Below are positions 23,980-35,400 of a DNA stretch of 64,000 bases, piece by piece. Origin of the DNA: Aquila chrysaetos chrysaetos (taxonomy: Eukaryota; Chordata; Aves; Accipitriformes; Accipitridae); assembly GCF_900496995.4 (NCBI RefSeq), contig NC_044011.1, positions 22,910,041-22,974,040 of the forward strand, in the 5' to 3' direction. Position 1 is the stretch's first letter. Every line of letters begins with the position of its first letter. The notes below the pieces were generated by a model. The model did not search any database. It was not told the origin of the DNA and worked only from the letters and a program-made list of their open reading frames with translations. A program made the translations under genes and the position numbers.

Positions 23980-25613
23980 CGGTATTTGGACCCTCTGTTC
24001 AAGGATAGGCTGATTTCCCCTGTAAAATGCCACTGCTTAGGCTGGTGAAGGCAGAGCACATAGCTGACCTTGCAGTGACTTCGGGAGCGTGCAGGTTAAA
24101 TTTCTGCAGCACTGTGTGCACACAGCGTACAAGGTAGCAGCAGTCATTATGAATGGGAGCCCGAACCTAGTTACTGGCTCCCCAAGAAAAAGCCACATCC
24201 CCGCCGTAGCTACAGCAGCTGCTGCTTTTTGGCAAATGTACAAATAGTAAAAACAATCCCAGCGAGGTGCTAAAAGCAAAGAATCGATCGTTATCGCTGC
24301 TTTAGCTTGGGGAAAGGAATAAACAGACTGTAATAAGTGTCAGATTTCTACAACTGCTCTTTCTCCATGGGGAATAAGACTATCCACTCCTCGCCAGCTA
24401 AGCAGAGGTCAGGGCCATGCCAGAGGAAGTAGCTACCATTAGCAGACATGAAGAACAGACGTGGTGTGTTGGTGGGATCTGTCTGAACTAACTAACTGGT
24501 TGATACAAGAGCAGCTAACCACTATTGGGGCTGATGCAGATCCTTAAGTATTTTGGTTTCTTAACAGGAAAACAGTATGTTTCAAACCTCCAGATAAATT
24601 GTAGTTAGCCTGAAAGGGCCAGTCCGTCCTTGGAAAATGCATGATATTGGAGCTGCCCCAGTGCCACACATTTCAGCTGTGGTGTGAGCCAGCCCCCAGT
24701 TCCCGTAATGCTGCTGAAGCTCATCTAGCTCAGGGCTCGCCCAGCCTCGTGGGGATGCCGTGTCAGTGCATGGGACTTGATCCTCCTCGCTCGGTGCCCC
24801 TCTGAGCTGCCACTGCAACTTGCTTGAACACAAGAAGATTCTAGAAGAAGCAAATACAGATCAAACTACCCACAGAAAAAGTTTATTCCTGGAGGTTGGC
24901 TTATGACCGGCAGAAAGCGGGTTTGAATTCTTTCAAACGTCATTTTAATCCTGTCTAATGTGACTATGAATATTCCCTTTGCCAGTCTCAGTGTATAATC
25001 ATTTTTCCAGCCGAGCTCAGGGCTGGCTGCCAGGCCATCCTATGGAGATGCTGTGCACGCAGCACCCAGAAGGGCTCCTTTGCATCTCGCTTACTTGCTG
25101 CTTTGCATTTCAGCTAGCACTCCCTGTCGTGACATGTTGTATAGGCTGTGACTAACGATACCGGTTTCAACAGCCCTGATGCTGAGGAGGGACAAAATAC
25201 AACCATGAGATCCCCATCATTGCCAGGGCCTGGCTGTGCTCAGGCACAGGGCTGCTGGCCTGGCAGGGAAAAACACCTGCTCGAGAAGCCAGTTCTCTTC
25301 TTCTTTGCTCCCCCCTCGTGTGCAGACACCCCACAGAACATTCCCAGGGCATTTCTTTAGAGCAATGTTTGTCTTGTCAGCAGTGAGTGTGTTAAACTTT
25401 GCTGTGATCCAAGTCAGAAAAAAAAGAAAAAAAGCCTCTCTATGGCTGCTGTTAGACACGGCGGCTGTGTTACGACTGTGTGCGCCACTTGACTATGCAT
25501 AACAGTGTTAGGCTGCTATGCAGTGCGGTCTTGATTCTCCGGAATAAAATCGCCACTCTGCCAGGTCACTCCCACTGTGGGAGTGAAGCTGTTTATATTT
25601 TTCCTTACAAATT

Positions 25614-25631
25614 AAAAAAAAAAAAAAAAAA
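25614..25631 (+). repeat. A18 homopolymer
   Basis: A run of eighteen A in SLC2A12 intron 2. No retroposed gene body was recognised upstream of it. Confidence 0.9.
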
Positions 25632-26817
25632 GAAATCTGTGCCTGCTCCAGAAAACATTATTGAATTCAAATCTGTGGTACAAAGAAATCTAGAGTTTGC
25701 TCAAATCTGCTCTGTCGACTCAAGGCTCAGGGGTTTTTTTTCCCCTTTCAGCTGGTCCTTTCTAGTCTCCTTCCACAGCACTTTTTTCTAGCTTTACCAG
25801 TACAGGAATCCTACAAGCATTCGAAGGGATATTGCAGCATGATACATACTCACACGTACAGGAGCCTATTTTTAAAATGTAACTTTAAGACTGCCCAGTG
25901 CGAGTGTCTTGAGGAAACTCCCGTTTGTTGTTTTGCAGAAACAACATCACAGAGGAGCAATTTATAATGGCCACGTTCAAGGGTCTGAAGACACAGTTCA
26001 TCCACGTGTACCTCTCTGCTCTTGTGCTGGTCGTCTGCTAACCCACAACCTCTCCACGCAGCAACCTCTTGCTAATGCATTGTGCTTATGAACAAGAGGA
26101 AGGTGGAGGGGTTTTTTTCCTGTTTTCTAATAACCAGGAATGGTACAGAAATATAGTGTCTTTTTTTTTTTTCCTTTTTTTTCTCTTACTATAAAGGTGG
26201 TTACACAGCTAGCTCTTCATGTCTGAATTTGTTTTTGGGGGCTAGCAACACCAGCATTTAGATCACCTGTGGTGTGTGTGATATGAAAGAGCAAAAAATC
26301 AGGCCCTCTCCATTTATACCTCAGCAATCTCATTTATATGGAGCGGCGAGCTGGGATAGCAAACCTGCTTCAGTGTGGCAGGTTGATTTATAAGGTGGCA
26401 TAAACGCACAGTGCTGCTCTGAGGCTGAAGATTACTTTGGTTTGCTGCCCCACTTCCATTAGTGTTATATCACTTGAGAGTTACTTAGTCAGAGCTCCCT
26501 TTCATACAGAGATGTGCAGTCAGAGCTGACTTCCCCGGTTCCGTGCGTGCTGGTGCTGCCTGTCATCGGTGCCACCCACCACTCGCTTGGGCAGGGATGG
26601 TGCCGCAGGGTGGTGCTGACTGCTGCACACACTGCTGGCAGAGCGTGGGTGGTCCTCCAGGGCTTGGGCCACCCCCAAACCTAACATCCCTGAATATCGC
26701 CTTATTCTTTCAGGTGGGCTCACCTGAATTCATGAACTACCTAAATTTACAGCAAGGAAAGCCACCCTTTCGAAGACAACATCCTTTTTTTTTTTTTTTT
26801 TTTCCCTTCTATTTCAG

Positions 26818-26940
26818 TGTCCTGGCTGGTTCTGAGTGAAATTTTCCCTGGCGGGATCAGAGGACGGGCCATGGCTTTGACATCTAGCATGAACTGGGGT
26901 ATAAATCTCCTCATCTCCTTGACATTTTTGACTGTAACTG
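26818..26940 (+). CDS. SLC2A12: SLC2A12 coding exon 3 (TM10-TM11 region)
   Basis: The exon follows a T19 run plus CCCTTCTATTTCAG and completes the split Met codon of GLGP-M. It encodes [20 protein letters not shown] and continues through [19 protein letters not shown]. The SEIFP...RGRA segment is the cytoplasmic loop motif between TM10 and TM11 in the sugar-porter family. It ends one base into the next codon before GTAAGA, and its 123 bases keep the frame between exons 2 and 4. Confidence 0.97.
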
Positions 26941-29138
26941 GTAAGATTTCTCTGTGTCCTTCCAAGCTTATATTCTCCTAGTGGGCAAAATGAATCTTTC
27001 CTATACAAACAACATTGCTAAAATTGCAGCCGTGATGCCCCAGCAGCCAAATTCGGATCTCCATTTAGGTGCTGTTTGTTAGTGTAACTTCACTGTTTCC
27101 ACCACATCTTTCTAAGTTTGGGCTAGTAATTACAGCCTCACGGTGCTGGCTATCAGAGCGCCTTGCACATCAACTCCATAGGCTGTGAACCCCAGCTCTT
27201 AAAAACACCATTGCCTTAGTAGGTTGAAAACACATAATAGTTAGGATTTAGTCCTGCATCTTCTGAATTCAATGGAAGTTCTGCTCTAGATCAGACCGCA
27301 GCTTTTCTGATCAAACATTTTTAAAGACAATCCCATTGAAATCATTCCTTTTCACAGGAAAGTCCTGGCTTTGAGAAAATTTCCTTTAGAAAAAGGTATC
27401 TTTGTAAGGTAAAAGTGTTTCATGTTTTAATGTGAGAAAGTGGACTACCATATAGTAACTCATAATATGATGATCAACAAGGGAAAAAGTTAAATGCTGA
27501 TGTTGAAATTCATTGATTGGCAAATATTTTTTTCTAATTTTATTTCATAAGAAGTTTTGCAAATTTTAGTTTTCAGTCTTATTCTGAGGAAAATATGTGC
27601 TGAAAATAAAAATATATAAGGGAACAGAAATTCCAGGTTTTGTTCAACTCTACATTACTCTCCACTGGAGGCAAGCAATCAACCCACAAAAAGTCGAGGT
27701 GGTTTTCATCCTGTTAGAAGCATTTTGAGACAGATTCAAAAATGACTGTGATCTGTGACTAAAATAGGTTTTACATTGGCGTTTTCTTTTCTTAAAAAGA
27801 AAAAAAAAAAAGAGAGAGAGAGAAAAAGCCCTGAGTACTATCCTGATTAAAACTAGGAAAAATATGCCAGGTCAAACTCATTGTGTCCACACTAGCACTT
27901 CAGTGAGATCAAGGGTCCTCTTCAGAAGCAAATCATCCAGTTGTCCCCACTCCCTGCACTTTGGTTTGCATCATAGAACTGCCCTCTGGAACTACACAAG
28001 CTTTTGGACAAAACCAAACCGGAAAATTCAGTGAATGCACTCCAGCTGCCAAGACTTGCTCAGTCCTTGGACCAGACTAAAGCTCTTCCTAAGGAAATGT
28101 TCCCGAAACCAGATAGTGCATACCTCAGGTCCCCAGCATCAACTGTTTCACCTGAAGATCCCCTCCCATTACTTGTTAATGCACACGTAGCCATTAGTCT
28201 GGTCTCAGTTTCAATGAGTGTAAAGCTGCAGTGACTCTATTGGCTTAGCTGGGTCTAATCTGGATTTATGAAAGTGTAACTACAAGCAAATATGCGTTCC
28301 TAGTCTACAGCAGAAAGGCAGAATTGGAAATTCTGTCTACAGATGAATACAGGTGGAGGGCACGGTGGCCAGCAGCACCTGCACTGAGGTGTCTGATGCA
28401 GAAGATAACTGGCTGGATTAGCAGCTTCAGCTGCAATTTTTAGCTCACGACACAACTGACACGTCTCAACTGTCCAGCTTAGTTTTAGCAGGGAAAAGGG
28501 CTAAGGGGGCTGCAGCAGCCTGTTGGGTTTATATATGCTTTACTTCCCAGGGGCTGTAGAGTGCATCCCTCAGCCTGAGGACCTACCTGCCCCTGGACTG
28601 TAGGCTCAGAAAACCACTAGTTCTCGGCTGGCCCCATTAGGAGTTCGCTCTTGGATCCCTTTCTGGCGCAGGACTTGCAGTGGAAATGCTGGGAACTGAC
28701 AGGCAGGGAAGATTAGGTGGAAACAACTGCAACAGTGTGAAAAACGCTTGGTTTTGCTCCATGAAAGAATGTGCAACAAAACCAGACACAGGTGGAAATT
28801 TGAGGTGCTTGTGACCCCCGGTGCCTTTGCACAAACCAGTAACAATGGCTACTTACTGTTTCATCTAGAGTGACCACAAGCAAAATAAATCAATAGGTTC
28901 ATGCTAAATGGGTCAATATGGGCTCATCAGTTTTCTTTCATAAGGAGTATTAGAAAAAGCGAAACCACTCTTCTTTTTCAAATTATGGCCAGGCACAAAT
29001 AAGTGAGCCAAGAATAACAGCCTAGCTTCTTTCTAACTTTCCTGTGCATTAGGGGCTGTATCCTATAAAAATAATGGCAACAGAAAAAAATTATAATATT
29101 TGAAAATTTAAAAAACCCCATGTTTTCTTCCTTTGTAG
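26941..29138 (+). other. SLC2A12: SLC2A12 intron 3 (2.2 kb)
   Basis: GT-AG intron from GTAAGA to CTTTGTAG. It contains an A-rich/GA-rich simple stretch near 27797-27826. A short phrase at 27250-27320 resembles a very old sauropsid repeat ('ttcaatggaagttctgct'), too short to call. I recognise nothing else. Confidence 0.9.
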
Positions 29139-29271
29139 AGCTCATTGGCTTGTCCTGGGTGTGCTTCATTTACACAATAATGAGCCTAGCATCCCTGGCT
29201 TTTGTTATTGTGTTTATACCAGAGACAAAAGGATGCTCTTTGGAGCAAATATCCATGGAACTAGCTAAACA
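29139..29271 (+). CDS. SLC2A12: SLC2A12 coding exon 4 (TM12 and PETKG motif)
   Basis: The exon starts after CTTTGTAG in the phase left by exon 3 and encodes [20 protein letters not shown], the rest of the last membrane helix, then [24 protein letters not shown] is the hallmark that ends the membrane domain in sugar porters. It stops two bases into the next codon before GTAAGT. It matches the mammalian protein nearly residue for residue. Confidence 0.97.
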
Positions 29272-30759
29272 GTAAGTACCGAGCCTGTGACCGCATCCCC
29301 CAGGTGCCAGAGGGACAAAGCCTTTCAGTGCCATATGCTAAAAGAAAGGAAACTACGCTGTTTTTTTCTGGAAAAATCAGATTCTCTCAAGGTTTGAGCT
29401 TTGTACGTGTTCATCTGAGTGGCCAAGCAAACATTTTGTTGGTGCTGAAAGACTGGCCCTAAAGGGATGGTGGTTTCCAGCACCACTGTGAGAAACACCT
29501 GCAGCCAGACCTGGCTCCCCTGCACTTTTGCTGACTGGCATTCCTGGAGAGGAGGGTAACTGTGTTCTCACATTTAGGGCTGTGTGTCTTGGTTTGCATG
29601 CAGAAAAAGGGAAGGAAAGAGGCTCTATCGCAAATACTTCAAGGCCCTGTGTGAGTTTTGATAGCTCTTCTAGATGGGCATTTTTTGGTGCATTTACTGA
29701 GTCCTGTGGCTCTGTAGACTCTATGAGCTGATACCCAAAAAAGGTTCTTCTAGCATGAGTTTCGTGTCCTCACCTCACCAGATAAAAAGAGTAGAAGAGC
29801 AATGAGAGGGAGAGAGTGTTGGTGACGTGAATGCCACGTGCTGGCTCCTTTAATATGACCCATTCTGACTGGTTTTGTGTCTTTGGAGTCTACTTGTCTT
29901 TTCTCAACCCCCAGAAGTAGGGTGGCCCTTGGAATTATATACTTTCGACAAAAGTAGCACAGCAATTTGGAGAACAGAATTGAACGGTCTGCTGATACAA
30001 ATGCTGTTTACTTACAATCTCCAAATGCAGGTGTCATCGACCATAAATTAACTGGCAATTTTTACTGTCATTTTGCTACTGGACCCAGTCTTTTCAGTTG
30101 GTTTTGGCCATTAAAAAAAAAACAAACAAAAAACAAAACCCCAAAAACTAAGCAGCCCTGGTGTTTAAAATGCAGCACCCTCCTGGTCTGTGCAAAGAGC
30201 TGCTCTACAGCAGCTACTTGCTGTTTTGGGCTCATTTCGGAAGTTATTGGCATAATGAATAAAAGGATAAAGAAATGACAGGGAAAACGATTTAGTAGAC
30301 CAAATTTTTGCAGGGCTGATGGCTTGAGGTGAGAGTCAGGCCTCACCACAGCTGGTGGCACGCTGCTACAGGGGAGGCAGCATCCCCCGGGCCCTCCGCA
30401 CACCCAGGCTTGATGGGGAAACGGAGGCTCCTTCACTCTCTCCCTGCCGAGAGCCCGCCAGCAGGCCGCTGCCCGTCGGCAAGACGAGTGACACCCAGAG
30501 AAAAAGGCTTGAAGGCACGGGTAGAAATATTCAAACTGAAAATAAGAGACATACTTTTCGACAGCGGAAGTAATTAACGTGTGAACAGCCTAGTGCGATG
30601 GGTCATCCTGTATTTTGGGGTTTTTAGATTACCAGAGAATATTTTTTTTTTCTAAAGGGTACGCTGCACCTCAGCCAGGCTTGGAGGAGGTTGTGTACGG
30701 GCTAATTAAGAGCAATTATGCCAGTGCAGAAAGCCCGGAGCTAATGGCGCTGCCGGAGC

Positions 30760-31115
30760 CCCCGGGCTCTCCCTCGCAGCGGTCACTGCCTCCCGGACTG
30801 AGAAACTGGCGTTTCTGGTCGTCCCGCCGCGGGCTCCCCCCTCCCTCCCTCCTTCCCCTCTCCTCCCCTCCCTCCCTCCTTCCCTCCCTCCTCTTTAAAG
30901 AAAGACGTAAATCCAGCCGGGGCCGCGGCCGGGGCCGGGAGCAGCGTGCGGCGGGGCCGCCCCCGCGCGGGCAGGCGGGGAAGCGCGGCGGGCCGGCGGA
31001 GCACCCCCGGGGCCGGGCCGGTCGGGGGGTTCGCCCGGCCGTGCTCCGCCTGCAGAGCTGTCCTGCCGGACACCCCTGCCCTCGGGGGCGGGCGCATGCA
31101 GCGGGGCGAGCGCTC
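30760..31115. promoter_or_regulatory. Intragenic CpG island before the last SLC2A12 exon
   Basis: The sequence is strongly GC-rich with dense CpG (many GGCCGG, GCGCGG and CGGGG runs), preceded by a 63-nt pure pyrimidine tract and a TTTAAA element (30894-30899). It contrasts sharply with the AT-rich intron on its left and ends about 50 bases before exon 5. CpG islands of this kind usually mark promoters, so a start site for a short alternative or antisense transcript is possible. No transcript evidence is available. Confidence 0.6.
30834..30896 (+). repeat. 63-nt polypyrimidine tract (CCCTCC repeats)
   Basis: An uninterrupted C/T tract made of CCCTCC and CCTCC units. The minus strand reads as GGGAGGG units with short loops, a G-quadruplex-type motif, and the near-mirror symmetry allows triplex (H-DNA) formation. 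Confidence 0.85.
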
Positions 31116-31165
31116 AGCCAGCTGTGCTCCGTGGCAAACCTCTGTGGGTTTTTTGGCTTCTCCAG

Positions 31166-31262
31166 GAAATACGTGAAGACCCCCTTGTGCTGGATGAGCC
31201 AGCGCAGAGAGAAACTGGTGCCGGTGGAACTTGCCAAGAGAGAGAAAGAGCAGCTCTACTAG
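31166..31262 (+). CDS. SLC2A12: SLC2A12 last coding exon (cytoplasmic tail)
   Basis: The exon begins after TTCTCCAG. Its first G completes CA|G (Gln), and it then encodes KYVKTPLCWMSQRREKLVPV followed by ELAKREKEQLY and TAG at 31260. It aligns with the human tail around [20 protein letters not shown] but ends about 20 residues earlier than the human protein. The four exons seen give 557 residues. With the missing first exon (about 35 residues in mammals) the total would be near 590, against 617 in human. Confidence 0.93.
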
Positions 31263-32402
31263 ACCCGGGGCAATCCAAGCAGCCTTCACCAAAAGACTGA
31301 TTAAAAAAAAAAAGTTCAGCGATGCTCACGCTCTGATGGGACATTTGGTATCTTTATTACACGCACGATAGTCTCTCTTTCGTTTCTTAGTAGAGCTTCT
31401 TTCAGTGGCAGTTTACAGCCAACATTAAAGATCGTTGTAGTTTATAACTTACTGGAAGGCTAGGCTCCCTCTGTTTCAAACCACCAGCCCTCATCTCCCC
31501 TGAGGTTACTCACCTCTTACCTGCAGGAGGTGAACGGACATTGGGATATTGTGCACAATTCTAGTTAGCCCTATTCAACAAGAGTTCAAAGAACGTTTGG
31601 GGTGCCAAGGAGAAGGAAGAGTCTCACAGGAGGAGCCCACCAAAGACAGCTCTGTTTAGCCTAGAAAAAGGGGGCTGAAAAGGGTTAACAATGCTCTGTC
31701 AGTGTATTAGGGAAGACAACACTATGGAGCAAAAATGGACAACTGTGGAGTGTAAAGGATGATGTTAGTGCAAAGCAACCGGGTATGAACTGTTTACAAA
31801 TTAATATAGGCTTCAGCTTAACAAGACTTGAAAAAAGGATCTTGTTCATCAGAACTTAATTATTTATAACACAGAGCATGCTCAGCTTCTAAGAGGAACT
31901 TTACATACAGTTTCCTGGGAGGGCCAGGATTCAGTGACCTAGGAAATACTCCTCAGAAAAACCACAGTCAAATTGTTTAATGGGGGGACATTTGCATAAT
32001 CAATTACTCGAGACTGAGGATGGCCTTACAGAAGAGGAGATAGGATTTCTTTGGCTTCCCAGTCCCAGGAAAGTTAGAAGCTGGCAGTACAAGAGTTGAT
32101 GCCAAAATCATTCTATTTCTCAACACAGGGCACACTAGACTTTGACTTTTGGATTCAGAAAGCGAGAATTGTGTGGTACAGGGCAGCACAAAGGGAGTTC
32201 AGAAACTGTAATCACTGCAAATCATAAATTACATCCAATTCTTGGTTATTGCTGAGCAAGTGTATCCTGAATTACTCAACAAGCCTCTACAAAGGGTTAT
32301 CTGTATGGCTCCCATCAAAGAATGTAGGTCTTTTTTTCTTAGAAGGTTAATAGATTTTTTTAGAATGATCAGTAGATAAATATTTATTAGCAGATAAATA
32401 AA
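31263..32402 (+). other. SLC2A12: SLC2A12 3' UTR (end uncertain) with candidate poly(A) signal
   Basis: Sequence downstream of the TAG. The first clear AATAAA on this strand is at 32397-32402, so this is one possible 3' end. Mammalian SLC2A12 has a long 3' UTR and later signals could be used. A decayed LINE fragment lies inside (about 31640-31950). Confidence 0.45.
31640..31950 (+). mobile_element. Ancient L3/CR1-like LINE fragment
   Basis: TCTGTTTAGCCTAGAAAAAG (31651) with GGGGGCTGAAAAGGG, then GTAAAGGATGATG (31753), CGGGTATGAACTGTTTACAA (31780) and TTAATATAGGCTTCAGCTTA (31801) follow the order of the RT-distal part of L3/CR1 elements ('gtttagcctagaaaagaggaggctgag...aggatgatg...'). Divergence is high, and the limits and family are uncertain. 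Confidence 0.5.
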
Positions 32403-35400
32403 TGGTTCTTTGTTTAAAGAAAAAAGCATGCCGGCTGTCTCAGCAGCCACACAGTGGCATTTCTTCCAGCATTTAATTGAGGAAGCAAGACTGACACTGT
32501 CAGCTGGAGTGCAGATACTACTTCAAACTAAGCACATGATCCCACTTTATTTGCTGTCACATAGCATAAAAACCACATGACTGTGTCCTGCACTGAAGGA
32601 ACGGTAACTTCCTGATCTAGGTAAAGTTTTACTTCTGAGCAGAGCGGATCAGTTCTGATCAGATTCTTACATGGTCACACTTCTAGGTACTGACGCTGTA
32701 AATTTATAGGAGCACATCTATTCAGACAGTGAGCATGTGTTCAAAACCTGAAAAGAAACTATTGAAGCCACGGACATGGTTTGCCAGGAGTCACTGGAAA
32801 TTTAGCTACCTCAGGTTGGCAACCTACTGGCCAAGTCTGTACCACAACCTTCTTGTATCGTAAGCTTTAAGGGAACCAATATCAAAACCTGTTGGACTTT
32901 GGTACAAAGGTCAGGTAAATAGTTATCACAATGCAGGATTTTTAACTATGCAGATCCCATGTAATCTAAAACAAGCAAAACACTTACTTGCTAGGCCACT
33001 GGCTAGCAGGTCAGCTTATGGCTGCCTTATTTTCTCTGTCCTGATCTTAGAGCCAGCAGTCCTCACAATAACCTCGTGGGCACTATGAGATCAGGCTGCA
33101 TTCAGGGATTCTTATCATAGTATGCATAAGGCTCAGCAAGGTGCAGTTTTTGGCATACACAACGTACCAAAGATTAAGTAAAATCTTCTCATAAGGGTCC
33201 ATGTGAGCCCTTTTGACATAGTCTATAAGCAACGAGAGACCAAGTACACCCAGGACACACGGACAGACAGTGGGGCTGTACACCTGAGATGTAGGTGACT
33301 CAGACTGAAGGCCCCATCAGAAGCAGTAAGCTTGGAAGCCTTTTGCTCTCATTCCCTGTGGGGAATTGGCAGGTTCCCATCCCAAGCTAAAATTCCACCC
33401 TGGATCTCGGGTGCTTCCATCTATTCCACAGACATGGAAAACTTTGGATTCTGTTCCTTTGAATTTTGCAATAAGAATTGAAGACCTGCTTAGAATTTTG
33501 TTTGAGGTCTACAGTTCCAATATTGACCATAACAGGCTAGGAGAAGAGGTCCCTGCACGGGAGACAGCCCATAGCAAAGAGCCTCATTGTGCTTCCCTGA
33601 CCGCAGCAGGAACAGTTCACTCCACGCTGCAGCAGCAGGAATTGGCAAAGGTAAGAGTATTCCTGTAACTTCTACAAATAGTCAGGAAAAGGATGCCAAA
33701 TGTATTAGAGCTCAGCCACGTAAAAGTTTCATAGCAGTGTCAAACAGGAAGAGCTGGAGAGCTGGGTTTGGAGCAGTGGGAGAGAAGAACCAGGACGTGG
33801 CCAAAACCTACAGGATTTGGTGGTTTTTTTAATTTGGGTTTGGGTTTTTTTTTTGGGGGGGGGGTATTTGGAATGCTCAGTTCAGCATCCTGATTTTTGT
33901 GCTTTTGGGATCAGATCACATTCTGATACACAGCCTGAATTTCATTTTTTTTTTTAACCATAGTACGCTCAAGCAAAGAATAGTTTTGAAAAATACCGAT
34001 GCCTTCTTGCTAGAGAAAACACCACATTCTATTACTGAAATGGAAAGAATAATAAAACATGGGATACGTGGTCGGTGCCATGTGTTGCATAATGAGTATG
34101 TGTCAAGCCTGGAAGCCTGGCAAGCATTTGTTGAAGAAACTAGAACTTCTCAAGTGCCCGCAAAGGGCTGCAGGTGGACCTGCTAATACTGTAAAGCTTT
34201 TCTCTTAGATCAACAGTGGTATTTTCTTTTTATAAAACCTATACATTCCACTGTCAGTTCTGAACACTTGTAAAATGATCTTGTCAAAAAACAGAGTCCA
34301 AACCCACCATTTTCTGGGTTTCTGCATGTTAGTACCTTCCTCAGTTTTTTAGCATTGATGTCTACTGAAATCTCCCCACCCGCTTCATGTTTAGGCTGGA
34401 GGACAGTTATCAGTATCATGCGTTCTACTAAATCAGCTTCAGAAGAAGAAATATTAAGGTGACTCTGGGTAGTCTTCAAGTATGCCGTTAGTTTACCAAC
34501 ATCATTCTTATACTAACAAGTGCCTGAGATTAAATCAAGTAATATAATGTATTTTTAATACGACTATATTACAGGAAATTCATCCATTTCCTGATCTGTG
34601 ACTTTACCAGGTAGTGCATTACCCACATTTCCAATATCATCCCCATTTGCTCTGGCTGGTACTGTTTTTTGATAATTGCCTCTAGATAGCAGACCTTTTG
34701 CACATGCAGTCCAAGCCCATACCAGCTTACAATTTCTATTATATCACATTTAGTGAAAGAAGCTTCTGCAAAATCTTTGTCAGCATTGCAGCTTTCCAAA
34801 CACACCTCTGCTGTAGTAAATTTTGTGAGTGTTCTTGCAAAAATAAATTTAACGCAGAGAATACCACAGAAATTGTCTCCCCACCTTACAGGTTTTGGGT
34901 TCATTGCGAGCTCTTCTAAACTTTCCCCATGTGCAGCTATTTAGTGCATACACAAGTAAGTAAAAATACCATCTTTCTGAATAAGGCATAGCTCCAACAC
35001 TGGTTTAACTGCAGAGACCATAATAGCTTCAGATACCTCCAAAAGGTGATGATGCTGCAGTCAAGGGCATTTTAAATCATTATCAGCTATAGTCTTAATT
35101 GTAGTCCTACAGACTTAGCCCTATATAGCCCTATAATTGTAGCCCTGATTGTACTGGTCTTTTATAACAAAGCCTGCACATCTGATGACATAGAACTGGC
35201 AATCACAACCTCATCAACTATGAAAATACAAGGGAAAAAAGGGACACGTCTTACAAATCACATTCCTGCATCTCCACAAAAAAATTTGTCCCAGATCTAA
35301 AATTATTCAGCAATGGATTGGATTACAGAATAAGCTTATTAAATTTGCAGGCAATACTAAACTGGGAGAGACTGGGTTGGAATTCAGAGCTTCACAAATC

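Larger units (their letters stand above)
8614..26817 (+). other. SLC2A12: SLC2A12 intron 2 (18.2 kb)
   Basis: A long GT-AG intron (GTAAGT at 8614, ATTTCAG ending at 26817). I find no exon of a known gene on either strand. Recognised contents are a pair of hairpins (10484-10538), a G12 run and CR1 3' end (14858-15107), a (GA)8 run (18906-18921), a 19/20-bp tandem pair (21691-21730), a minus-strand LINE remnant (about 21650-23270), a G19 run (23961-23979), an A18 run (25614-25631) and a T19 run in the terminal polypyrimidine tract. The stretches 8620-10480, 10540-14850, 15110-21650 and 23280-25610 show nothing I can name. Several AT-rich parts (around 9880-9990, 11180-11350, 16200-16400 and 16600-16880) could be conserved noncoding DNA, but that needs an alignment. 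Confidence 0.9.
29272..31165 (+). other. SLC2A12: SLC2A12 intron 4 (1.9 kb) with terminal CpG island
   Basis: GT-AG intron from GTAAGT to GCTTCTCCAG. The first 1.4 kb is ordinary AT-rich sequence, with an A-rich stretch at 30112-30150. The last 400 bases are a CpG island directly against the terminal exon, described separately. Confidence 0.9.

Noticed and set aside
30716-31292. Minus-strand open frames opposite the SLC2A12 last exon (169-173 codons)
   Set aside because: Antisense shadows of the GC-rich island and exon 5.
34569-34904. Possible pseudogene of a named kinetochore gene
   Set aside because: A short 'DFAE' similarity to Zwilch was considered, but the surrounding residues do not align.
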